The notes under the pieces: generated by a model
Told to the model about the DNA's origin: nothing
Databases searched by the model: none
Seen by the model: the letters and a program-made list of their open reading frames with translations, nothing else
Shown: positions 14,722-23,388 of the stretch, piece by piece
How positions within the stretch are numbered: the stretch's first letter is position 1
Layout of the letters: each line of letters opens with the position of its first letter
Program-made: the position numbers and the translations under genes
Assembly: GCA_004555265.1 (NCBI GenBank)
Contig: SFIQ01000019.1
Location: 1 to 27,605 of the forward strand
Source: Ruminococcus sp.
Lineage (GTDB): Bacteria > Bacillota > Clostridia > Oscillospirales > Acutalibacteraceae
DNA length: 27,605 bases
Direction: 5' to 3'

Positions 14722-15372
14722 TTGACGGAATCCGACAAGAAACTCTGCTTGCATATCTTATCGAAAGCCGATATATTCTCTGCGGCGGATATGTTTGCGT
14801 TGGAACAGCTGCTTTGCTCGGCGGCAAGGGTGGTTTCCTTTTTGAAGGAAGAAGTGCTGTATTCTCCCGCAAGCACCGAAAAATGTATCGGTGTGCTGTT
14901 ACAGGGCGAGGCGCGCGTGGAGAAGGATTACCTTACTGTCAGCGTGCTGAAACCGGGCGGTCTGTTCGGCGCCGTTACCCTTTACAATGCGGCAGAGCGC
15001 TTTGTGAATACCGTGGTTGCGAAGACGGCGTGCAAGGTTGTGTTTTTGCAAAAAGACGGTATTGATCGCTTGATTGAAAACAATCCGATATTTGCCAAAA
15101 ACTATATCGGGTATCTTTCCAAACGGATATATTTTCTCAATGAGAAAATCGAAGCGTACACCGCCCCGAACGGCGAGGAAAAACTGTTGCACTATTTAAA
15201 AAGCATCAGCAGTCCCGACGGCGTAATAGAACGGGTGTGTGTGACGGAATTGGCAAGGCAAATCAATGTCAGCCGTGCGGGAATATACCGCGCGCTTGAA
15301 CAGCTTTCCGCAAGCGGAAAACTTCTGTACGGCGACAAAAAAATAACAATACTTGAAGGAGCAGAACTATGA
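14722..15372 (+). CDS. Crp/Fnr-family transcriptional regulator
   Basis: This DNA-binding regulator has 216 residues. Residues about 15-115 form a cyclic-nucleotide-binding-like beta barrel (VLLQGEARVEKDYLTV, LKPGGLFGAVTLYN). The C-terminus is a Crp-type winged helix (VTELARQINVSRAGIYRAL, with SRAGIYRALEQL as recognition helix). There is no N-terminal Cys cluster as in Fnr, and the ligand is unknown. The start is TTG at 14722, chosen because GGAGGG at 14709-14714 sits 7 nt upstream. Its stop overlaps the next ATG (ATGA), so it is co-transcribed with the ABC importer and probably controls it; fucO, divergent, is a second likely target. Confidence 0.9.
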   Translation: MTESDKKLCLHILSKADIFSAADMFALEQLLCSAARVVSFLKEEVLYSPASTEKCIGVLLQGEARVEKDYLTVSVLKPGGLFGAVTLYNAAERFVNTVVAKTACKVVFLQKDGIDRLIENNPIFAKNYIGYLSKRIYFLNEKIEAYTAPNGEEKLLHYLKSISSPDGVIERVCVTELARQINVSRAGIYRALEQLSASGKLLYGDKKITILEGAEL

Positions 15373-16352
15373 AAAAAGGAATTTCACTTCTGTTGGCAGT
15401 GCTTTTGGTGCTGTCGCTTGCCGCGTGCGGCGCAAACACGGACGAAACCGCGTCTGATACAAAGACCGTTGTCCGTATGGCAACCTTAAAAGGTCCAACC
15501 GGTATCGGCACGGCAAAGCTGTGGGCGGATGACGATGCGGGCAAAGCGAAAAATGATTATACCGTAACGCTTTGCACCGACCCGACCGAGGTTTTGAACG
15601 GCGTTGTGGAAGGCAGCTATGATGTTGCGGCCGTACCGCTGAATATGGCATCGGTACTCTATAACAAGCTCAACGGCGGCGTGCAGATTTTGGCAATCAA
15701 CACGCTCGGTACGCTGTATATGCTGGCTACACAGGAGCTTGCCGATATTTCCGCTTTGGAAGGCAAAACCATCGTGACTGCCGGGCAGGGGGCAACGCCC
15801 GAATATGTGCTCAATTATTTGCTGGAAAAGAACGGACTGACCGATAAAGTGACCGTCGAATTCAAATCGGAGCATGCCGAAGTCGCCACGCTTGCCGCGG
15901 CGGCGGGTGCAGATGACCAAATGGTTTATATGCTTCCCGAGCCGAATGTGACGGCGACGCTCATACAAAATCAAGCGCTGAAAACGGTATTGGATGTTTC
16001 GTCGGCATTTGAAAGCGCGTCGGGCGTATCTTTGGCAATGGGCTGTATTGTCGCCAAAAAAGAATTTGTTGAACAGAATCAGGCTGCAATCGACGCGTTC
16101 TTAACCGAATACAAGGCGTCCGTGGAATATACTGCAACCAATTTGGACGACACGGCAACGCTGTGCGAAACCTATGGTATTATTCCGAAAGCGGCTGTGG
16201 CAAAACAGGCCATTCCGCGTTGCAGCATTACCTGCGTAACCGGCGCGGATATGCAAAAGATTGCAACGGAAAACCTGAATGTTTTGCTTGCGGCAAACCC
16301 GAAAGCAATCGGCGGCGCATTGCCCGCAGACGATTTCTGGTATGGGGTATAA
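15369..16352 (+). CDS. ABC importer substrate-binding lipoprotein (NitT/TauT-like)
   Basis: This is the extracytoplasmic solute-binding component, 327 residues. The N-terminus MKKGISLLLAVLLVLSLAAC is a lipoprotein signal with lipobox LAAC and lipidated C20. The mature part has the two-lobed pattern of the nitrate/sulfonate/pyrimidine-precursor group (KGPTGIGTAKLW at the start, GSYDVAAVPLNMASVL, GKTIVTAGQGATPEYVLNYLL). This group binds small organic or inorganic anions, and the substrate cannot be assigned. It follows the regulator at an ATGA overlap and its end overlaps the permease start by 11 nt. Confidence 0.92.
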   Translation: MKKGISLLLAVLLVLSLAACGANTDETASDTKTVVRMATLKGPTGIGTAKLWADDDAGKAKNDYTVTLCTDPTEVLNGVVEGSYDVAAVPLNMASVLYNKLNGGVQILAINTLGTLYMLATQELADISALEGKTIVTAGQGATPEYVLNYLLEKNGLTDKVTVEFKSEHAEVATLAAAAGADDQMVYMLPEPNVTATLIQNQALKTVLDVSSAFESASGVSLAMGCIVAKKEFVEQNQAAIDAFLTEYKASVEYTATNLDDTATLCETYGIIPKAAVAKQAIPRCSITCVTGADMQKIATENLNVLLAANPKAIGGALPADDFWYGV

Positions 16353-17127
16353 GCGCAAGAAAAAAAGTCCATACAAAAAAGCGGCACGGATACTGGTTTC
16401 GGTATCCGTGTGGCTGTGTTTATGGCAGATACTGTATTGGTGGATTGGCAAAGATGTTTTGGTTGCTTCCCCTTTGGCGGTGGGCAAACGCCTTGTCGAA
16501 TTGCTTTGCACAGCAGATTTTTGGGTAAAAACCGGTGCGACGCTTTTGGGCATTACCGAGGGGTATTTGCTTGGCGCGGCGGCGGGCATTCTGCTCGCGG
16601 CGGTGACATCGCTTTCCGACTGGCTGTACGCGATTTTTCGGCCGATGCTGACGGTGATTAAAAGTACACCTGTGGTATCTTTCATCATTTTAGCCTTGGT
16701 TTGGATGGAAAAATCCCATGTGCCGGTGTTTATTTCCTTTTTGATGGTCACGCCGATGGTCTGGGCAAATCTTGCCGGCGGTATTCGGGAAACCGACCGC
16801 AATTTGCTGGAAATGGCACACGCATACGGGTTTTCCAAGCGGCAAATTGTGCAGAAAATTTATATTCCGAGCGTGACGCCGTCCCTGTTGACAGCGCTGA
16901 CGACCGCCATCGGCTTTGCGTGGAAAGCGGGGATTGCCGCCGAGGTGATCAGTACGCCGCGTAATTCCATCGGAGCACAGCTTTACAATGCCAAAGTGTA
17001 CCTCGAAACCGTGGATTTGTTTGCCTGGACGGTCGTGGTTGTTTTGCTGAGTATGCTGTTTGAAAAACTGATTGTTTATGTCGTCGGAAAAATCGGCAGT
17101 GCGACGAGAGGGGGCGTGTCCAAATGA
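16342..17127 (+). CDS. ABC importer permease (NitT/TauT-like)
   Basis: This inner-membrane permease has 261 residues with about six hydrophobic segments in the binding-protein-dependent transport fold. The cytoplasmic EAA-type loop that contacts the ATPase is visible as LLEMAHAYGFSKRQIVQKIY, followed by IPSVTPSLL. The start ATG at 16342 sits inside the end of the upstream gene; the frame is open further upstream, but the extension is antisense-like and has no ribosome binding site. It ends at an ATGA overlap with the ATPase. With its neighbours it makes a complete three-part importer. Confidence 0.92.
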   Translation: MGYKRKKKSPYKKAARILVSVSVWLCLWQILYWWIGKDVLVASPLAVGKRLVELLCTADFWVKTGATLLGITEGYLLGAAAGILLAAVTSLSDWLYAIFRPMLTVIKSTPVVSFIILALVWMEKSHVPVFISFLMVTPMVWANLAGGIRETDRNLLEMAHAYGFSKRQIVQKIYIPSVTPSLLTALTTAIGFAWKAGIAAEVISTPRNSIGAQLYNAKVYLETVDLFAWTVVVVLLSMLFEKLIVYVVGKIGSATRGGVSK

Positions 17128-17702
17128 CTGTGACATTTGACAAGGTGCGCAAAACTTTTGACGGAAAGCAGGTGTTTTCGGATTTTTCCTATACGCTCTC
17201 ACTGCAAGGCATAACCGCGTTAATGGGACCGTCCGGTTGCGGAAAGACTACGCTTCTGCGTTTGCTGTGCGGTTTGGAAAGCCCGGACAGCGGCACAATA
17301 TCGGGCGTGCCCGAAACATATACCTTTTTGTTTCAGGAAAACCGCTTGTTGCCGTGGGCATCCGCCCTGGAAAATGTCGCCTTGGTCAGTGATGCGGAAA
17401 CGGCAAAAAATATTTTGTGCAAGGTCGGTTTGGCAGAGGACTTGCAAGCCTTACCGTCAACATTGTCCGGCGGGATGCAACGGCGCGTAGCGTTGGCGCG
17501 TGCGCTTGCGCACAAAAGTCCGCTTTTGCTGTTGGATGAACCGTTTAAGGGGTTGGATGCAGACCTTTGCCGCGAGATGATTGCATTGCTTCGGCAAGAG
17601 GCACAAACGCGGCCGATTGTCTTCGTAACACACAGTTTACAGGAGGCGGAATTGGCGCAGGCAACCGTCATCAATTTGCATACGATACAAAAAAATTTGT
17701 GA
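17124..17702 (+). CDS. ABC importer ATPase, short form
   Basis: This ATP-binding subunit has 192 residues. Walker A is GPSGCGKT (35-42), the Q-loop segment FLFQENRLLPW (68-78), signature LSGGMQRR (114-121), Walker B LLLLDEP (134-140) and switch His H170 (FVTHSLQEA). All functional motifs are present. It is shorter than the usual 240 or more residues of the NitT/TauT group because it stops soon after the H-loop, but the core nucleotide-binding domain is complete. It is the last gene of the operon that starts at the Crp/Fnr-type regulator. Confidence 0.93.
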   Translation: MTVTFDKVRKTFDGKQVFSDFSYTLSLQGITALMGPSGCGKTTLLRLLCGLESPDSGTISGVPETYTFLFQENRLLPWASALENVALVSDAETAKNILCKVGLAEDLQALPSTLSGGMQRRVALARALAHKSPLLLLDEPFKGLDADLCREMIALLRQEAQTRPIVFVTHSLQEAELAQATVINLHTIQKNL

Positions 17703-17779
17703 GAGTTCAGCACATTTTGTGACAAATGCAAAAAAATCGTGTATGATATTGTCATTAACTGTTGAAGGGTGTGACAACA

Positions 17780-18271
17780 ATGGACGAAAACGCACAGCGA
17801 AAACGGTCTGTTGTTGTCGCTTTATTCTTGTCTTGTTTGCTTTTGATCCTATCCTTTGGATTGCAGATGCAAACAAAAAACACCTTGCAGTCGCTTGCCG
17901 CTGCGTCGGTGACAGCACAGCAGACGGGACAAACAAATCCAACTACGGGGCAGGCATCTGCTTTGGAAACGGAAGCGGTACTTGCGCAAATACAAAATAC
18001 AGACCCGGTTTCGGAAAAAGTCGCCGTCGCAAATCAGGCGAATACCGCCAAAGCAATAAAAGAACCCACACCGACAGCTACCGAAAAGCAGACGGAAGTC
18101 AGCCCGATTCTGCTTGCGAATACCAATACGAAAAAAATCCACAGCCCGGACTGTGCCTATGCGCAAAACATCAAAGAAGAAAACCGTGCGCAAATCAGTC
18201 GGGAGGAACTGTCCGCATACGAGCAAAACGGCTATACGCTTTGCGGACATTGTAAGGGGTGCGCAAAATGA
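17780..18271 (+). CDS. Membrane-anchored protein with Cys-rich C-terminal domain (copy 1)
   Basis: The protein has 163 residues: a short basic N-terminus, one membrane segment (about 11-31, VVVALFLSCLLLILSFGLQM), a Thr/Gln/Ala-rich linker of about 80 residues and a C-terminal domain. That domain reads NTNTKKIHSPDC, about 25 residues, then GYTLCGHC. The pattern (KKxHxPxC ... GYxxCxxC) is the small metal-binding fold of the Ada N-terminal type, also found at the C-terminus of many secreted clostridial proteins. It is probably exposed outside the membrane. The Ada methyl-transfer function is not implied. AAGGG lies 10 nt before the ATG. The next gene is a paralogue at an ATGA overlap. Confidence 0.8.
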   Translation: MDENAQRKRSVVVALFLSCLLLILSFGLQMQTKNTLQSLAAASVTAQQTGQTNPTTGQASALETEAVLAQIQNTDPVSEKVAVANQANTAKAIKEPTPTATEKQTEVSPILLANTNTKKIHSPDCAYAQNIKEENRAQISREELSAYEQNGYTLCGHCKGCAK

Positions 18272-18702
18272 AGTCTGCCAAAGAGAAAAAACGGTCAGCA
18301 TGCCGCACGCACAATACGGATAAACTGTTATGGCTTCTTTGCATTTTACTTTTGATGCTCAGCGCGACTTCACTTTGGAATGCCTATCGGCTGCATCAAA
18401 CGGCCAAAGAACTGTTGCGCGCCGCCACGGCTGTACCGCCGACGGTGGTGTGGTATGAAGAAGTCGAAACGCAAGAAGCGGTTTTGCCTGAAACGGCTGC
18501 GTCTGCATTTGCGCCGCCTGCGGATGCGGCAGAAACCGGAAAAACCTATGTTTTGAATACAAGCTCTAAAAAAATACATTCACCGACCTGTCGATATGCC
18601 GCGTCGATGCAAGAAACCAACAAACAGGTTGTTACCGACAAAACTTTGGAAGAACTTTTGCGTGAAGGATACAGCAAATGTTCCGTATGCAACGCTGAAT
18701 AG
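18268..18702 (+). CDS. Membrane-anchored protein with Cys-rich C-terminal domain (copy 2)
   Basis: The protein has 144 residues with the same design as the gene before it: basic N-terminus, a membrane segment at about 20-38 (LLWLLCILLLMLSATSLW), a variable linker, and the C-terminal motif NTSSKKIHSPTC followed by GYSKCSVC. The linkers share no obvious similarity, while the last 45 residues do, which points to an old tandem duplication with only the Cys-rich domain under constraint. The start overlaps the previous stop (ATGA). Function unknown; metal binding at the envelope is an inference. Confidence 0.8.
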   Translation: MKSAKEKKRSACRTHNTDKLLWLLCILLLMLSATSLWNAYRLHQTAKELLRAATAVPPTVVWYEEVETQEAVLPETAASAFAPPADAAETGKTYVLNTSSKKIHSPTCRYAASMQETNKQVVTDKTLEELLREGYSKCSVCNAE

Positions 18703-18774
18703 GGATGCGTCCGTCATTTTGCCGAATTTTTCAGGGTAAAATTTCAACGAAAAAATACGATGGAATCTACCGAA

Positions 18775-18803
18775 TGCCCAAAAAAGTTTTCATTTTTTGG
18801 GCA
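18775..18803. terminator. Hairpin with 11-bp arms between the paralogue pair and the regulator
   Basis: TGCCCAAAAAA (18775-18785) and TTTTTTGGGCA (18793-18803) pair perfectly around a 7-nt loop. The U-rich side is in the stem rather than after it, so it is not a textbook terminator, but it separates two transcription units. Confidence 0.4.
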
Positions 18804-18841
18804 AAATGCAAACAAAATTTTGAAAACATCAAAAAAATCCC

Positions 18842-18870
18842 TTGCAAAAATCACAAACATTGTGTAAAAT
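18842..18870 (+). promoter_or_regulatory. Candidate promoter of the CdaR-like regulator
   Basis: TTGCAA (18842-18847), a 17-nt spacer and TAAAAT (18865-18870) would start transcription near 18877. That leaves only a few bases before the proposed TTG start codon. Confidence 0.6.
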
Positions 18871-18884
18871 ACATAGTAAATGAA

Positions 18885-19973
18885 TTGGCAGATTGTATAA
18901 ACTTTCAGGCAATCGTTCATCAAATGACGGATGCGGTGGACAGAACCATCGGCGTGATTGATGAAACCGGCACCATCATTTCGTGCAGCGAACTCGGCAG
19001 AATCGGTGAGGTGCTGTCGCCCGAGGTGAATGTGGTATTCCAAAGCACAGAGCCTTTAACGGTAGGTGGCTTTGCCTATAAGGCGTTTGGCTCGCATATG
19101 CACCCTGAATATGCCGTGTTTGTCGAGGGCGATGACGCGCTTGCCCAAAACTATACTGCGATTATGGCGGTGTCTCTGTCCGGAATCAAGCAGTATTATG
19201 ATGAGAAATATGACCGCGGCAATTTTATTAAAAATATTATTTTGGATAACATTTTGCCCGGCGACATTTATTTGAAAGCGCGTGAACTGCGGTTTAATAA
19301 TGATGTCAGCCGCGTGGTGATTTTAATTCGGATTACCGAACATGTGGATATTTCCGTGTTTGATGTCATTCAGAATTTGTTCCCCGACAAAAATAAGGAT
19401 TTTGTCATCAATTTGAATGAAACCGACATCGCATTGATTAAAGAGGTCAAGCCGAATGTGGACACCAAAGACCTTGAAAAACTTGCACGCTCTATCTCCG
19501 ACAGCCTCGGTGCGGAGTTCTACTCCCATGTTTTGGTCGGTATCGGTACAACGGTGGAGGGGATTAAAGATTTGGCGCGTTCCTTCCGTGAGGCACAGGT
19601 TGCTTTGGAAGTCGGCAAGGTGTTTGATACCGAAAAAACGATTGTCAGCTATGATAATCTCGGTATTGCCCGTTTGATTTATCAGTTGCCGACTACGCTT
19701 TGCGAAATGTTCTTGAAGGAAGTGTTTAAACGCGGCTCGATTGATTCTTTGGACCAGGAAACACTCTTTACCATTCAAAAATTCTTTGAAAACAACCTGA
19801 ATGTTTCCGAAACCTCTCGCAAGCTGTTTGTCCACCGAAATACCTTGGTTTACAGATTGGAAAAAATCAAAAAACTTACGGGATTAGACTTGCGCGAGTT
19901 TGATGATGCTATCGTATTCAAGGTGGCGTTAATGGTCAAAAAATACCTCGATTCCAATCCCGTGAAGTATTAA
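18885..19973 (+). CDS. CdaR/PucR-type transcriptional regulator
   Basis: This regulator has 362 residues. The N-terminal part (FQAIVHQMTDAVDRTIGVIDETGTIIS...) matches the sugar-diacid recognition domain. A central GGDEF-like/CdaR middle region follows, and a PucR-type helix-turn-helix lies at the C-terminus (ENNLNVSETSRKLFVHRNTL, then VYRLEKIKKLTGLDLREF). Members typically control uptake or catabolic genes in response to small metabolites; no such genes are adjacent, so the ligand is unknown. The start is uncertain: TTG at 18885 agrees with the family start (ADCINFQ) but has no clear ribosome binding site. The frame is open to 18705, but the predicted promoter lies inside that extension; ATG at 18924 is an alternative. 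Confidence 0.85.
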   Translation: MADCINFQAIVHQMTDAVDRTIGVIDETGTIISCSELGRIGEVLSPEVNVVFQSTEPLTVGGFAYKAFGSHMHPEYAVFVEGDDALAQNYTAIMAVSLSGIKQYYDEKYDRGNFIKNIILDNILPGDIYLKARELRFNNDVSRVVILIRITEHVDISVFDVIQNLFPDKNKDFVINLNETDIALIKEVKPNVDTKDLEKLARSISDSLGAEFYSHVLVGIGTTVEGIKDLARSFREAQVALEVGKVFDTEKTIVSYDNLGIARLIYQLPTTLCEMFLKEVFKRGSIDSLDQETLFTIQKFFENNLNVSETSRKLFVHRNTLVYRLEKIKKLTGLDLREFDDAIVFKVALMVKKYLDSNPVKY

Positions 19974-20100
19974 ACATACAATTTGTGCCGTGCGTTTGCA
20001 ATTTGTTCACAAAATATTGCGTTTTTTCTGTGAAAGTTGCACAGTTGATGCGTGCGTTTTTGTGAAAAGTACAGAATTCTTGCAAACACGGATAAAACGG

Positions 20101-20129
20101 TTACAAAATCGACAATTTTATGCTATAAT
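20101..20129 (+). promoter_or_regulatory. Promoter of the ftsEX operon
   Basis: TTACAA (20101-20106), a 17-nt spacer ending TGC and TATAAT (20124-20129) give a consensus extended -10 promoter. Transcription would start near 20136. Confidence 0.85.
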
Positions 20130-20133
20130 GTTA

Positions 20134-20177
20134 GGCGGTGGATTTTTGCGTATGCGAATTTTTACCGCCGATTTTTT
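20134..20177 (+). promoter_or_regulatory. Possible attenuator hairpin in the ftsE leader RNA
   Basis: GGCGGT (20134-20139) and ACCGCC (20164-20169) can close a large loop right at the start of the transcript, with GA and six T immediately after. It resembles a weak intrinsic terminator in the 5' leader. The 24-nt loop makes it uncertain. Confidence 0.3.
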
Positions 20178-20241
20178 CGCAAAATGGAGCAAATTTTGAT
20201 AGATTGTGTGATGAATGGGCAAATAAGGAAGGTAACAAACA

Positions 20242-21216
20242 GTGATTGAATTCAAAAATGTTTCCAAAACATATGACAACGGTACCGAAGCGCTTCGCAA
20301 TGTCAGCATCCGTATTGAAGACGGCGAATTTGTGTTTATCGTCGGCTCTTCGGGCGCGGGCAAAAGTACCTTTTTGAAGCTGATTATGCGCGAGCAGGTC
20401 GCCAACAGCGGCACCGTGATGATCAACGGGTTTAATTTAAACACGATGAAGAAAAAAGAAATCCCCATGCTGCGCCGCACGATGGGCATTGTGTTTCAGG
20501 ATTTCCGCTTAATTCCCACAATGACCGTGTTTGACAATGTCGCATTTGCCATGCGCGTTATCGGCGCGAAGGAAAAAGAAATTCGTAAGCGTGTACCCTA
20601 TATTTTGAGTTTAGTGGGGCTGACCTCCAAAGCGCGTCAACTCCCAACGCAACTTTCGGGCGGGGAACAGCAACGCGTGGCATTGGCGCGCGCGCTCGTC
20701 AACAATGCGGGTATATTGATTGCAGACGAGCCGACAGGGAATATTGACCCCGAAATGTCCTATGAAATCGTCGATTTGTTAAATCATATCAATTCAAACG
20801 GCACGACCGTGGTTATGGTTACGCACGAGCACAATTTGGTGCGCCATTTCCACCATCGCGTCATTACCATTGAAGAGGGCGCTGTGATTTCCGATACCAG
20901 CGATACAGACAAGCTGCCCGATGATTATGCCGCGATTGAAAAGAATTATCCGACCGAACATGCGCCGGCGCCCGCGCCTACGCCGCAACCGCCGGCCGTA
21001 GAAGCGCCTGTTGCATCTCCGTCAAAAGAAGAAGTCCTTGCCGATACCAAGATTGAGGAGAGCCGTCAGTCCGCATTCTATTTCCAACCGAATGTCGATA
21101 AGGATTTAGAGGATTTTATGCAGAATTACGGATTGGACGATTCGGATTTGGCAGAGGACGATATTGATTATTCGGCGTATCTGTCCGAGGTGCAAAACGG
21201 AGGTGATGCGCAATGA
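20242..21216 (+). CDS. ftsE: Cell-division ABC ATPase FtsE with C-terminal extension
   Basis: FtsE is the cytoplasmic ATPase that drives FtsX to activate a cell-wall hydrolase at the septum. Residues 1-220 form the ATPase: Walker A GSSGAGKST (35-43), signature LSGGEQQRV (138-146), Walker B with ADEPTGNID (161-169) and switch H195. The first part (MIEFKNVSKTYDNGTEALRNV) and FQDFRLIPTMTVFDNV are typical FtsE. The start is GTG with AAGGAAGG 9 nt upstream. The protein has 324 residues against about 228 normally. The extra 100 have a Pro/Ala-rich linker (about 240-262) and an acidic tail (DDSDLAEDDIDY). The stop overlaps ftsX as ATGA. Confidence 0.96.
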   Translation: MIEFKNVSKTYDNGTEALRNVSIRIEDGEFVFIVGSSGAGKSTFLKLIMREQVANSGTVMINGFNLNTMKKKEIPMLRRTMGIVFQDFRLIPTMTVFDNVAFAMRVIGAKEKEIRKRVPYILSLVGLTSKARQLPTQLSGGEQQRVALARALVNNAGILIADEPTGNIDPEMSYEIVDLLNHINSNGTTVVMVTHEHNLVRHFHHRVITIEEGAVISDTSDTDKLPDDYAAIEKNYPTEHAPAPAPTPQPPAVEAPVASPSKEEVLADTKIEESRQSAFYFQPNVDKDLEDFMQNYGLDDSDLAEDDIDYSAYLSEVQNGGDAQ

Positions 21217-22127
21217 AAGGCTCGAGTTTAAAATATTTAACCCGTGAGGGATTTCGCAATATTTGGGTGAACCGTTTAATGACCTTGGCGTCGGTTACGG
21301 TTTTACTTGCCTGCCTTGTTATCATCGGCGTCGGCACCATGGCATTTTTCAATATTGACGCATTGCTTGACAAGGTGGAAGCACAAAATGTGGTGATGGT
21401 CTATGTGGAAATGGACAGCGACGACCTCACCACTTCCGGTGTCGGTGTGGAATTGCAGAAGATGGAAAACATTGAAAGCTGTGAATTTATTCCGAAAGAG
21501 GATGCTTTCCGCGCGCAGATTGAATCCATGGGCGGCGACAGCGCCGTTTTTGAAGGCTTTACGGAATGTCCGTTGCCGGATGCGTATAAAGTCACTTTAA
21601 AGGATTTGACGCAGTTTTCCGCTACCGTTGCGCAAATCAAAACACTTACGGGCGTCAGTTCGGTGCGGGAAAACAGCGATTTGGCAAGCAAACTGCTGTC
21701 CATTCGCCGCGCGGTTACCGTTGTCAGTATCGGGCTAGTGGCGATGCTGTTTTTGGTTGCACTGTTCATTATTGCGAATACCATTCGTATCACCATGTTC
21801 AGCCGCAAACTTGAAATCAATATTATGAAAGCCGTCGGGGCGACGAATTGGTTTATTCGTTGGCCGTTTTTGGTCGAGGGCGTGCTCATCGGCATTATCG
21901 CAAGCGTTCTGTCTCTCGGTGTTTTATGGGGGCTGTATGAACTTGCGGCGGTATCGTTCTCCGATTTGCTTTTGAGCCTCGGCTTCTCCTTTGTGCCCTT
22001 TACGCGGTATGCTTTGCAGATTTTAGGTGTGTTCTTGGGCATCGGTATCTTTACCGGCGGCTTCGGCAGTATGATTTCGATGAATAAATATTTGAAAGAA
22101 CAAGGGAGTGTGGTCAGCAATGAGTAA
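21213..22127 (+). CDS. ftsX: Cell-division protein FtsX
   Basis: FtsX is the membrane partner of FtsE and passes the ATPase stroke to an extracellular peptidoglycan hydrolase. It has 304 residues, usual for Bacillota. TM1 is at about 22-45 (LMTLASVTVLLACLVIIGVG). A loop of about 125 residues with the pattern VVMVYVEMD ... LQKMENIESCEFIPKEDAF is the extracellular domain that binds the hydrolase. Three more TM segments follow, including the FtsX core FSRKLEINIMKAVGATNWFI. It starts at an ATGA overlap with ftsE and ends 8 nt inside the hydrolase gene. Confidence 0.97.
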   Translation: MKGSSLKYLTREGFRNIWVNRLMTLASVTVLLACLVIIGVGTMAFFNIDALLDKVEAQNVVMVYVEMDSDDLTTSGVGVELQKMENIESCEFIPKEDAFRAQIESMGGDSAVFEGFTECPLPDAYKVTLKDLTQFSATVAQIKTLTGVSSVRENSDLASKLLSIRRAVTVVSIGLVAMLFLVALFIIANTIRITMFSRKLEINIMKAVGATNWFIRWPFLVEGVLIGIIASVLSLGVLWGLYELAAVSFSDLLLSLGFSFVPFTRYALQILGVFLGIGIFTGGFGSMISMNKYLKEQGSVVSNE

Positions 22128-23360
22128 GCGCTTTTTACGGCGTGCCGTCAGTATTTTGGTGATTGGTACCGTCTTGCTTTCCACCGCCGCTTTCCCCGTC
22201 AGCGCGGAACGGGATTTCCAAGCGGAAATTGACGCGCTTGAAGATAAAATTGCGGCTGCAAATGATAAAAAAGCCGCGTCGGAACAAAGTGCGGCGGAGT
22301 TGAAAGAACAAATAGACCTGTTGCAAGAGCAAATGGATGTCTATAACGACAAAATTGCACAACTCAACACCCAAATTGCGGAAAAAGACGCAATCATTAC
22401 ACAGTATCAAAGCGAAATTGATACCCTGCAAGCGGAAATTGACGCCGCAACCGCTAAACAGAATGAATTGGAATCGCAAATCAGCGTTACATATGATGCA
22501 TTGAGTGCGCGTTTGCGCGCCGCCTATATGGCGGGGGAAACCTCTACGCTGGAAATTTTGTTGAGCGCAAAGGATTTTGAAACCTTTTTAACCCGTATCG
22601 AACTGATTTGCATGCGACCAAAGAAAAATTGGACGCAGACCAAAAAGCCGTTTTGGAAAAACAGTCCGCCGTGCAAAGCGAACGCGACGCGGTTGCCGCC
22701 GACCGTGCGGAGCAAAAGTCGGCATTGAGCACATTGGATTCCAAGCAATCCGCCTTGGAGCAAAAGGTTGCCAATTTAAACAATTATATTTATAAGCTGG
22801 ATGAAAACAGCGCGGAATATCAAAGTCAAATCGCAAAAATCGAACGCGAAAAAGAGGAATACGACCGCAAAAAATCCGAGGAAATGGAAAACGGCAGCGG
22901 TTCTATCAATAACAGCGGTTCGTCTAATTATCCGGTTTCTTCCAAAGGTATGATTTGCCCATTGCAATATCCGAATGTGGTGATTTCGGCGGGTTGGTAC
23001 GGTTACGCAAACCACAAGGGCATTGACTTTACCACGGCAGGCGCCACCGGGAACACCTACGGCAAGGAAATTCGCGCTGCGGCGGACGGTGTAGTGTATT
23101 CGGCAGAAATGCATTACAGCTGGGGTTATAATGTCTATATTAACCACGGTAACGGTGTGTATACGCGCTATGCGCATTGCAGTAAAATGTTAGTTTCCAA
23201 AGGGCAAACCGTAAAACAGGGGCAAGTAATTGCCTATGTCGGCAACACCGGCAATGTCAGTCCCAAACCGACGGCTTCCAACCCGCACGCGGGCGCACAT
23301 TTGCACTTTGAGGTTTGGGTAAACGGCACGCGCGTCAATCCTGCGCCGTGGTTGCCGTAA
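22120..23360 (+). pseudogene. FtsEX-linked M23 murein hydrolase (PcsB/EnvC-like), frameshifted
   Basis: The intact product would be a secreted hydrolase of about 412 residues activated by FtsEX. The N-terminus has a signal peptide ending FPVSA, then long coiled coils up to DFETFLTRIELI (about 22608). At 22600-22611 the reading must change by one base: the same frame continues CMRPKKNW... to a stop at 22726-22728. The coiled coil resumes in another frame (HATKEKLDADQKA) and runs to 23360. That second part ends in an M23 domain with HKGIDF and HLHFEV zinc motifs. A single-base deletion, or loss of 4 nt in TGCATGC, would explain it. It may be a real mutation or an assembly error; no good slippery site is present. 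The ATG overlaps ftsX and has GGGAG upstream. Confidence 0.85.
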
Positions 23361-23388
23361 AAACCGAAACGGAAAGGTACTGGAACCT

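Noticed and set aside
16279..16341. Longer N-terminus for the ABC permease
   Set aside because: The 21 extra codons lie wholly within the upstream coding region, have no ribosome binding site, and precede the natural basic N-terminus MGYKRKKK.
22600..22660. Programmed -1 ribosomal frameshift in the M23 hydrolase gene
   Set aside because: The switch must occur by about 22611, and no X-XXY-YYZ heptamer is there; the first A-rich candidate (near 22641) comes too late to join the two coiled-coil segments.
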